Shown one piece after another: positions 58,065 through 64,000 of a DNA stretch of 64,000 bases. The position numbers were made by a program, and so were the translations under genes. Position 1 is the stretch's first letter. Each line of letters begins with the position of its first letter. A model generated the notes under the pieces. The model worked only from the letters and a program-made list of their open reading frames with translations, was not told the origin of the DNA and did no database searches. This DNA comes from Amycolatopsis sp. WQ 127309 (GTDB taxonomy: Bacteria; Actinomycetota; Actinomycetes; Mycobacteriales; Pseudonocardiaceae), in NCBI RefSeq assembly GCF_023023025.1, contig NZ_CP095481.1:3100001-3164000 (forward strand). Reading direction: 5' to 3'.

Positions 58065-58988
58065 GTGCGCTGGTTCCGGAACGCGTCCGTGATGGCGGTG
58101 GCCGTCGCGGCGACGCTCGGTTTGGCCGCCTGTGGGGGTGGCAGCGACAGCAGTGACAAGCCCGCCGCGCCGGGCAAGGGTGGGGCGCCGATCGTCGTGG
58201 CGTCCTTCAACTTCACCGACAGCCAGATCCTGGCCGAGATCTACGCGCAGGCGCTGGAGGCCAAGGGCTACCCGGTGACGCGCAAGCTGAACCTGGGCTC
58301 GCGCGAGCTGATCTACCCGTCCCTGAAGTCCGGTGAGCTGCAGTTCATCCCGGAGTACCAGGGCGCGGCGATCACGACCGGCTTCGGCAAGGACGCCGGG
58401 AAGACGGCGCAGGAGGAGCACGACCAGCTCGCGAAGCTGTTCGAGCCCAGCGGTGTCTCGCTGCTGAACTTCGCCCCGGCCGAGGACAAGAACACCTACA
58501 TCATCAAGTCCGACCTGGCCAAGGAAAAGGGCATCGCCTCGATCAGCGACCTGAAGAAGCTGGACAAGGTCGTCATGGCGGGCCCGCCCGAGTGCGAGAA
58601 GCGCCTGCCTTGCTACCAGGGCTTCAAGGACGTCTACAAGCTGACGAACTCGACCTTCCAGACGATCCAGGAAGCCGGGCCGCGGGTCGAGCAGCTCAAG
58701 TCCGGGGCCGTCACGGTGATCCCGGTCGACTCGGTCAGCCCGCTGACCGGTGACTCGAACTACACCGTGCTCAAGGACGACCTGAACATCGTGCCGACTG
58801 AGAACGTCGTGCCCGCGGTGAACAAGAAGGTGCTCGACGAGCGCGGTGCCGACTTCGCCACCGCCGTCAACGCGGTGAGCGCGAAGCTGACGACCGACAT
58901 CATGCGGGACCTTAACAAGCGCGTCGACTCCGACGGCGAGAAGGCCGAAGACGTCGCGAAGGACTGGCTGGCGCAGGCCGGTCTCTGA
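58065..58988 (+). CDS. OsmF/OpuCC-type substrate-binding lipoprotein
   Basis: 307 residues from GTG 58065 (GGGAG upstream). Lipobox LGLAAC (~23-28) after a signal helix, then the OpuAC-type domain: VVASFNFTDSQILAEIYAQA, NLGSRELIYPSLKSGELQFI with PEYQG, and PENVVP-like TENVVPAVN. Binds a quaternary amine or similar osmolyte for the divergent permeases. Ends at a 14-bp terminator shared with the converging methyltransferase. Confidence 0.92.
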   Translation: MRWFRNASVMAVAVAATLGLAACGGGSDSSDKPAAPGKGGAPIVVASFNFTDSQILAEIYAQALEAKGYPVTRKLNLGSRELIYPSLKSGELQFIPEYQGAAITTGFGKDAGKTAQEEHDQLAKLFEPSGVSLLNFAPAEDKNTYIIKSDLAKEKGIASISDLKKLDKVVMAGPPECEKRLPCYQGFKDVYKLTNSTFQTIQEAGPRVEQLKSGAVTVIPVDSVSPLTGDSNYTVLKDDLNIVPTENVVPAVNKKVLDERGADFATAVNAVSAKLTTDIMRDLNKRVDSDGEKAEDVAKDWLAQAGL

Positions 58989-58996
58989 CCCACCGC

Positions 58997-59028
58997 ACGA
59001 AGGCCGTCCCGGAAGGGGCGGCCTTCGT
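58997..59028. terminator. Bidirectional terminator with GGAA tetraloop
   Basis: A 14-bp stem with one G:U pair (58997-59010 with 59015-59028) capped by a GGAA tetraloop, between converging genes. The GAAGGCC core resembles the larger palindromic repeats, but the arms are otherwise different. Confidence 0.8.
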
Positions 59029-59801
59029 CATGCGGGGACTCCGCTGACGACCCAGGCGCGGGCCGACAGCGGGATCGAGCCGTCCGGGTTCGTCGGCAGG
59101 CGGCTGCGCAGCAGTTCGCGGACCTGTGAGCGGCGGGCTTCGGGCAACGTCATGAGGTACGTCGGCGCCGGGCCCTGGCCGCCCAGGAACGGCGTCCAGT
59201 AGTCGTCGAAGCCCGTGAACACGGTCGGGACCTTGATCTCCTCGACGGACACCGCGTGGAAGCCCGCCTCGGTCCACAGGCGGCCGAGCGGTTCCGGGCG
59301 GCACAGCGGGAAGCGGCGGCCCTCGTCGGGCACCGCCGGGTCGAGCTCGGCGGCGGCCTCCCAGAAGTGCCGGATCAGCTGCATGCCCTCGGCGAGGTCC
59401 CAGACGTACGCGGCGGCCACGCCGCCCGGCGCCGTCACCCGCGCGATCTCCGCGGCGGCCCGCGCCGGCTCGGGGACGAAGTTGAGGACCAGCCCGGTCA
59501 CGACGACGTCGAAGCGGTCGTCTTCGAACGGCAGCGAACGCGCGTCGGCGATCTGGAACGTCGCGCGCGGGTCGGTGACGCCGGCGCGGGCGGTCTCCAG
59601 GAACTGCTCGGACGGATCGACGCCGACGACTTCCGCGGGGTCGGCCGCGGCCAGCACGGCCGACGTCAGCGCGCCGGTGCCGCAGCCGACGTCGAGCCAG
59701 CGGCCGCTCGCCGGGGCGTCGAGCCGCCGGACGAACGTCTCCGCGATCCGCCGGCTCCAGCGCCCGATGTAGGCCTCGTACGCGTCTCCGGCCACCCACA
59801 T
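59028..59801 (-). CDS. Class I SAM-dependent methyltransferase
   Basis: 257 residues from ATG 59801; GTG 59795 fits the GGGAG site better and ATG 59831 is possible. SAM motif WLDVGCGTGALTSAVL (~38), VVGVDPSEQFLETAR (~60), ADARSLPFEDDRFDVVVTGL (~85). Methyltransf_11/25 fold; substrate unknown. Divergent neighbour is none; it runs into the shared terminator. Confidence 0.88.
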   Translation of the reverse strand: MWVAGDAYEAYIGRWSRRIAETFVRRLDAPASGRWLDVGCGTGALTSAVLAAADPAEVVGVDPSEQFLETARAGVTDPRATFQIADARSLPFEDDRFDVVVTGLVLNFVPEPARAAAEIARVTAPGGVAAAYVWDLAEGMQLIRHFWEAAAELDPAVPDEGRRFPLCRPEPLGRLWTEAGFHAVSVEEIKVPTVFTGFDDYWTPFLGGQGPAPTYLMTLPEARRSQVRELLRSRLPTNPDGSIPLSARAWVVSGVPA

Positions 59802-59842
59802 GTCTCCCGCCACGGTGTGAGTAGAACACACAAAAGCCCAGG

Positions 59843-60340
59843 TCAGCTGTGGGCCAGATCATGCGTCGCGGCGCCGCCCGCTGCCCTCGCGCGGCGGAGG
59901 AAGTCGCTGATCAGGTCCAGTTCGGCTTCGCTGTACTCGTCGCAGATCTCGTCGAGCGCGCCGTTCATGCCCGAATACAGCCGGAACAGCTCGGCGTTGC
60001 GGCCGCGGACCGCGCGCACGGCGATCGCGCGCCGGTCGGTCGCCTCCGGGTCGCGTTCCCGGACGATCCAGCCGCCCTTCTGGAGGCGGTCGAGGATGCC
60101 GGTCATCGTCGCCGGGTGCAGGCCCGCGTTGCGGGCGAGCGAGCTCGGGCTCAGCGGGCCGTTGCGGGAGATCAGCTCGAGGCAGTCCAGATCGACGTCC
60201 TTGATCGCCAGACGGCCGCTGACCTGGTGGTTCAGCAACGAAAGCTGGTTGCGCAGCTCGCGTAGCGCTTCTTTCACCGCCGCGGTCGACCGCCGCCGAC
60301 GGCGGGCGGCGTCGACCCCGTCACCGGGTACGGAATTCAT
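59843..60340 (-). CDS. MarR-family regulator
   Basis: 165 residues. An Arg-rich N-terminus, then winged HTH (~55-115: LELISRNGPLSPSSLARNAG, MTGILDRLQKGGWIVRERDP) with the MarR wing DRRAIAVRA. Divergent from the NmrA-like operon with the ATGATA-N9-TATCAT palindrome next to the start codon; it most likely represses that operon and itself. Confidence 0.88.
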   Translation of the reverse strand: MNSVPGDGVDAARRRRRSTAAVKEALRELRNQLSLLNHQVSGRLAIKDVDLDCLELISRNGPLSPSSLARNAGLHPATMTGILDRLQKGGWIVRERDPEATDRRAIAVRAVRGRNAELFRLYSGMNGALDEICDEYSEAELDLISDFLRRARAAGGAATHDLAHS

Positions 60341-60361
60341 ATGATATGCTCCTCGTATCAT
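60341..60361. promoter_or_regulatory. MarR operator ATGATA-N9-TATCAT
   Basis: Perfect 6-bp arms (60341-60346, 60356-60361) immediately upstream of the MarR start codon and 44 bp before the divergent NmrA-like gene, overlapping likely promoter elements of both. Confidence 0.7.
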
Positions 60362-60404
60362 CTGGATATCAGGCACAAGCGTAACCCGGGGGAAGGGATT
60401 CACC

Positions 60405-61262
60405 ATGATCGTGCTCACCGGGGCGACCGGGCTGGTCGGCCGCCTGCTCGCCACCGAACTCGAGGACCACGGCGTCCGCGTCGTCACGCGCACGCCGCAC
60501 AACGCGGGATTTCCTCCCGGCGTCGAGGTCGTCGAAGGCGACCCGCAACAGCCGGCGACCCTCGAGAACGCGCTGCGCGGCGCCGACGCGCTCTTCCTGC
60601 ACTCGCGCGCGGTCGGCGACGCCGCGTACGACGTCGTCGCGCTGGCTCGGGAGCTGGGTGTCCGCCGGGTGGTCGCGCTCGCCGCGGCCAATGTGGACGA
60701 CCGGCCCGACGCGCAGCCGTCGCGGTTCCGCGGCGACCGCAACAAGGAGGTCGACGACGCGGCCGCCGCGAGCGGCCTGGAGTGGGTCAGCCTGCGGCCC
60801 AGCTCCTTCGCGCTCAACGCCCTCACCGCGTGGGGCGGCCAGATCCGCGCCGGTGACGACGTCCGCTACGTCTACGCCGGCTTCGAGGAATCGCCGCTCC
60901 ACGAACGCGACCTGGTCGACGTCCTCGGCCAAGCGTTCCTGGGTGACGACCTGCTCGGCCGGCGCGTCGACCTCACCGGCCCGGAATCGCTGTCCCACGA
61001 AGAAATGGTCCGGCAGATCGGCGTGGCGCTCGGAAGACCGTTGCGGTTCCAGGAGATTCCGGCTCCCGCCGCGGCGAAAGGCATGTTGGCCAACGGGTTG
61101 CCAGAGCCGTTCGTCACGGCGATGATGGCCCGCTACGCCGCCCACGCCGCGCGGCCGCAGTTCCCGCCGACGCCGGAGGTCGAGAAGATCCTGGGCCGCC
61201 CGGCGCGCACCTTCGCCGAGTGGGCGGCCGAACACGCCACCGACTTCGGAGCGCCGAGATGA
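60405..61262 (+). CDS. NmrA-like NAD(P)-binding protein
   Basis: 285 residues; GGGGGAAGGG precedes ATG 60405. Rossmann motif VLTGATGLVGRLLATEL at the very start, GVRRVVALAAANV (~85) and an NmrA-like C-terminal half (LTGPESLSHEEMVRQIGVAL). No Tyr-x-x-x-Lys catalytic pair is evident, as usual for atypical SDRs such as quinone reductase QorB or redox sensors. The stop overlaps the next start. Confidence 0.88.
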   Translation: MIVLTGATGLVGRLLATELEDHGVRVVTRTPHNAGFPPGVEVVEGDPQQPATLENALRGADALFLHSRAVGDAAYDVVALARELGVRRVVALAAANVDDRPDAQPSRFRGDRNKEVDDAAAASGLEWVSLRPSSFALNALTAWGGQIRAGDDVRYVYAGFEESPLHERDLVDVLGQAFLGDDLLGRRVDLTGPESLSHEEMVRQIGVALGRPLRFQEIPAPAAAKGMLANGLPEPFVTAMMARYAAHAARPQFPPTPEVEKILGRPARTFAEWAAEHATDFGAPR

Positions 61263-61924
61263 GGCTGACGCTCTTCGCCGCGTCCGGGCGGACCGGTGCG
61301 CACGTGCTCGGCCAGGCGCTCGCCGCCGGGCACGAGGTCACGGCCGTGGTGCGGAACCCGGACGCCGTCACCGCGCCCGTCCGCATCGTCAAGGCGGACC
61401 TGACCGCGCCGGATCCGGTGGTGCTCAAGTCCGCAGTGGACGGTCGTGACGCCGTGGTCTCGGCTTTGGGACCGCGACACCACGATGAGTACGGCGTCGT
61501 GTCGAGCGGGACCCGCGCCATCGTCGAGGCGATGGGAGTGGCGGGGGTGCGGCGCCTGGTCGTCGTGAGCGTCGCCGGCATCTCGACGATCCCGACGCCG
61601 AGCCGGCCGGACCCGCCGAAGCGGGATCCGGGAATCGGGTTCTTCACGCGGACCGTGCTCTCGCCGCTAGCGAACCTGCGGTTGCGGAAGCACTACGAGG
61701 ACGTCGCCTTGATGGAGCACGAGCTGCGGGTGAGCGGCCTCGACTGGACGTCGGTGCAGCTCCCGCTGCTGACCGACAATCCGCCCACCGGGCACTACCG
61801 GATCGCGTACGAACAGAGCGTCCGCGGTGGCTTCCGGATCGCGCGGGCGGATGCGGCGCACTTCGCGCTGCGTGCGCTCGGGATGCCCGAGACCGTGCGG
61901 CACTCCGTCGCGGTCGCCTACTGA
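61259..61924 (+). CDS. Atypical SDR / NAD(P)H-binding protein
   Basis: 221 residues, ATG overlapping the previous stop (ATGA). NAD(P)-binding FAASGRTGAHVLGQALAAGH at the N-terminus, VSALGPRHHDEYGVVSSGTR (~75) and LRVSGLDWTSVQLPLL (~155); the NAD(P)H-binding (BVR-B/flavin-reductase-like) group. Probably a reductase acting with the NmrA-like gene under MarR control. Confidence 0.85.
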   Translation: MRLTLFAASGRTGAHVLGQALAAGHEVTAVVRNPDAVTAPVRIVKADLTAPDPVVLKSAVDGRDAVVSALGPRHHDEYGVVSSGTRAIVEAMGVAGVRRLVVVSVAGISTIPTPSRPDPPKRDPGIGFFTRTVLSPLANLRLRKHYEDVALMEHELRVSGLDWTSVQLPLLTDNPPTGHYRIAYEQSVRGGFRIARADAAHFALRALGMPETVRHSVAVAY

Positions 61925-61946
61925 GTCGTCTACTGAAGGGAGTTCG

Positions 61947-62303
61947 ATGACCACTGCGTTCCTGGTCGTCTCGCTGGTCGCCGTGGCGCTCAACGGCTTC
62001 TCCGGCGTCGCGGCTCTGGTGCACTTCAAGCCGATCCTGCCGGGCATGGCCGTCGCCGGGGTGCCGGAGTCGTGGCTGACCTTTCCCATCGGCACGCTCA
62101 AAACGGCCGGTGCGCTGGGTCTGCTGGCGGGGGTGGTGGTGTGGCCGCCTGTCGGGGCGGCCGCGGCGGCCGGGCTGGTGCTGTTCTTCGTCTGCGCGCT
62201 CTACACGCACGTCCGGGTGCGTGACTACTCCGCTCAGTTCGGCCTGGCGAACGGCTTTCTCGCGGTGAACGCCGCCGCCCTGGGGCTCGCGCTCGCGGTC
62301 TAG
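61947..62303 (+). CDS. DoxX-family membrane protein
   Basis: 118 residues; GAAGGGAG precedes ATG 61947. Four hydrophobic helices with the DoxX-like pattern (GFSGVAALVHFKPI, GTLKTAGALGLLAGV, HVRVRDYSAQFG). DoxX-type proteins are linked to redox or thiol-stress complexes. Follows the SDR gene by 22 bp, likely the same operon. Confidence 0.85.
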   Translation: MTTAFLVVSLVAVALNGFSGVAALVHFKPILPGMAVAGVPESWLTFPIGTLKTAGALGLLAGVVVWPPVGAAAAAGLVLFFVCALYTHVRVRDYSAQFGLANGFLAVNAAALGLALAV

Positions 62304-62354
62304 GGTCGACGCGAAACCGGTGCCTCGGAGCCGGTACCTCGGAGAAGGAGTGAG

Positions 62355-62789
62355 ATGGGAAAGGTCACGGCCACCGCGGAGCGGACGATCGACGCCCCGG
62401 CCGACAAGGTGCGCGCGCTCGTCGCGGACTACGCCGAAACGCGCCCGAAGCTGCTCACCGAGCACTACCGCGACTACGAGGTGACCGAGGGCGGCGTCGG
62501 CGCCGGGACCAAGGCCGGCTGGAAGCTGCAGGCGACCTCCAAGCGCGTGCGCGACGTCAAGGCCACCGTCAGCGAGCCGAAGCCCGGCACCCTGGTCGAG
62601 ACCGACGCGAACTCCAGCATGGTCACCACCTGGACCGTCAGCGAGGCCGGTGAGAAGAGCCTGGTCCGGATCGAGACGAGCTGGGACGGCGCGGGCGGCG
62701 TCGGCGGGTTCTTCGAGAAGACGTTCGCACCGGGCGGGCTCAAGAAGATCTACGACGGCGTCCTCGGCAAGCTCGCCGAAATCGTGTGA
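62355..62789 (+). CDS. SRPBCC (START-like) family protein
   Basis: 144 residues; GGAGAAGGAG precedes ATG 62355. N-terminal ATAERTIDAPADKVRALVAD and C-terminal helix FAPGGLKKIYDGVLGKLAE are typical of the polyketide-cyclase/dehydrase-like SRPBCC fold. It binds a hydrophobic ligand, unidentified. Either the last gene of the MarR-linked run or a separate unit. Confidence 0.85.
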   Translation: MGKVTATAERTIDAPADKVRALVADYAETRPKLLTEHYRDYEVTEGGVGAGTKAGWKLQATSKRVRDVKATVSEPKPGTLVETDANSSMVTTWTVSEAGEKSLVRIETSWDGAGGVGGFFEKTFAPGGLKKIYDGVLGKLAEIV

Positions 62790-62903
62790 CGGTGAGCGGG
62801 GTGTGACCGGTCACCATCGGAATGTTCGCCCCGCTTGGCCGGTTGTACCGGGAGAATCCGGGGCGCCTGCCCCGCTTGACGTCTCGACCTTAGGAGTTCG
62901 ACG

Positions 62904-63920
62904 GTGAACGCACCCGCCCAGGCGACCGAGATCCGGCTCGCTTCCCGCCCGCACGGTGTCCCCACGGACGAGAACTTCGCCATCGTGGACACCGAGATCC
63001 CGAGCCCGGGCGAGGGCCAGATCCTGGTGCGCAACCTGATCATGAGCGTCGACCCGGCGATGCGCGGGCGCATGCGCGACGTGAAGTCGTACGCGCCGCC
63101 CTTCGCGGTCGGCGAGGTGATGTACGGCGGTGCGGTCGGCGAGGTCGTCGAATCGAACGTCGACGACGTGAAGCCGGGTGAGCACGTGCTGCACCAGGCC
63201 GGCTGGCGCACCCACGCCGTGCTCGACGCGAAGCGGTTCGTGAAGGTGGACGCGTCCGCCGCGCCGCTGTCGACCTACCTCGGCGTGCTCGGCATGCCGG
63301 GCCTGACCGCGTACGCGGGCCTGCTGGAGTCCGCCGAGTTCAAGCCGGGCGACACCGTGTTCGTGTCCGGCGCGGCCGGCGCCGTCGGGTCGCTGGTCGG
63401 CCAGCTCGCGAAGCTCAAGGGTGCCAAGCGCGTCATCGGCTCGGCCGGGTCGGCGGAGAAGGTCCGCCACCTGATCGACGACCTCGGGTTCGACGCCGCC
63501 TTCAACTACAAGGACGGCCCGGTCGCGGAGCAGCTGCACCAGGCCGCGCCGGAGGGCATCGACGTCTACTTCGACAACGTCGGCGGCGAGCACCTCGAGG
63601 CCGCGATCGACGCGATCACGCTGCACGGCCGGATCGCCGTCTGCGGGATGATCTCGCAGTACAACGCCACCGAGCCGACGCCGGCACCGCGCAACCTCTC
63701 GCAGATCATCGCCAAGCGGATCACCATCCGCGGCCTGCTGGTGATCGACCACTGGGGCCTGCAGCAGCAGTTCGTCAGCGAGATCGCGCCGCTGGTGACG
63801 TCCGGGCAGATCAAGTACTCGGAGACCTTCGTCGACGGCATCCGCAACGCGCCGGAGGCGTTCCTGGGCCTGCTGTCCGGGGCCAACACCGGCAAGATGC
63901 TGGTCCGGATCGCGGAGTAA
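62904..63920 (+). CDS. NADP-dependent MDR oxidoreductase (CurA/LTB4-dehydrogenase type)
   Basis: 338 residues from GTG 62904 (TAGGAG upstream). Zinc-free medium-chain reductase: SVDPAMRGRM near the N-terminus, GLTAYAGLLE (~135), nucleotide motif VSGAAGAVGSLVGQLA (~152), FNYKDG, DVYFDNVGGEHLEAA (~225) and the C-terminal GANTGKMLVRI. Reduces the double bond of enones such as curcumin or prostaglandin-like substrates with NADPH. Likely a detoxification enzyme. Confidence 0.92.
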   Translation: MNAPAQATEIRLASRPHGVPTDENFAIVDTEIPSPGEGQILVRNLIMSVDPAMRGRMRDVKSYAPPFAVGEVMYGGAVGEVVESNVDDVKPGEHVLHQAGWRTHAVLDAKRFVKVDASAAPLSTYLGVLGMPGLTAYAGLLESAEFKPGDTVFVSGAAGAVGSLVGQLAKLKGAKRVIGSAGSAEKVRHLIDDLGFDAAFNYKDGPVAEQLHQAAPEGIDVYFDNVGGEHLEAAIDAITLHGRIAVCGMISQYNATEPTPAPRNLSQIIAKRITIRGLLVIDHWGLQQQFVSEIAPLVTSGQIKYSETFVDGIRNAPEAFLGLLSGANTGKMLVRIAE

Positions 63921-63935
63921 CCGGCGGGGCGGGGC

Positions 63936-63960
63936 CCGACCCCGGCCGGCCGGGGGTCGG
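63936..63960. terminator. Hairpin between converging genes
   Basis: A perfect 8-bp stem (CCGACCCC at 63936-63943 with GGGGTCGG at 63953-63960), 15 bp after the MDR stop and 5 bp before the stop of the partial gene on the other strand. Confidence 0.7.
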
Positions 63961-63965
63961 TGCAG

Positions 63966-64000
63966 CTAACCCAGCAGTGCGGCCAGTTCCGGCAGGGTCG
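63966..64000 (-). CDS. Partial gene, last 11 codons only
   Basis: Read leftwards, the frame ends TLPELAALLG and stops at TAG 63966-63968, right after the shared hairpin. LPELxxLL endings are common in HAD-type phosphatases, but 11 codons cannot identify a family. Confidence 0.4.
   Translation of the reverse strand, partial: TLPELAALLG

Overview
The window is high-GC actinobacterial DNA. Codon third positions are almost all G or C. It also carries several actinomycete-typical families: the DUF5753/DUF397 regulators with DUF574-type methyltransferases, and an XRE–HbhA-like–DUF2516 cluster. I infer a member of the Pseudonocardiaceae, probably Amycolatopsis. The species is not identified.

Layout. 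Positions 1-7297 look like the right-hand part of an integrated element. It ends at an isolated 3' half of tRNA-Phe (7298-7339), which is what an integrase leaves when it inserts into a tRNA gene. The visible cargo is a partial beta-helix/pentapeptide-like membrane protein, a ScoMcrA-like HNH endonuclease, a small membrane protein, an AT-richer stretch with three DnaA boxes in 37 bp, and a two-gene operon pairing an unrecognised 682-residue protein with a GIY-YIG nuclease. This is the best candidate for an undescribed (possibly defence) system. To the right of the tRNA fragment lies ordinary chromosome.

7.6-20.4 kb holds a YCII protein, a PAS-GGDEF-EAL c-di-GMP enzyme, a rhomboid-like protein, a PPOX/TetR pair with twin operators, an NCS2 permease, a MetE-like/NIPSNAP pair, IclR, a ferredoxin reductase, a HTH-Clp_N regulator and gnd. 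20.5-27.5 kb holds an MBL hydrolase and an XRE regulator followed by three coupled methyltransferases. A 1260-bp IS30-family element then sits inside a 26-bp-arm palindrome whose intact twin is at 18.9 kb; small DUF397-type partners follow.

27.5-31 kb is a four-gene membrane/secreted operon with His-rich motifs, possibly for metal handling. 31-41 kb is regulators paired with enzymes, each with a visible palindromic operator: CGNR/dehalogenase, TetR/amidase/mpaB (the last broken by an amber codon), a second HTH/Clp_N locus with the same operator as the first, and MocR/YczE. 41-54.5 kb holds structured intergenic regions, an aminotransferase, DUF445, a second CGNR locus, DnaA-box clusters, a PCMT-like methyltransferase, the HbhA cluster, and an unusual YbaK–ornithine-cyclodeaminase–ammonia-lyase-like operon. 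54.5-64 kb holds GNAT, CadD, a glycine-betaine-type ABC importer with no ATPase nearby, a MarR/NmrA redox cluster, DoxX, SRPBCC and an MDR oxidoreductase.

Recurring theme: most regulators lie beside or divergent from their likely targets, and inverted repeats in the shared intergenic regions are readable directly. All family names come from reading motifs by eye; no database search was run.
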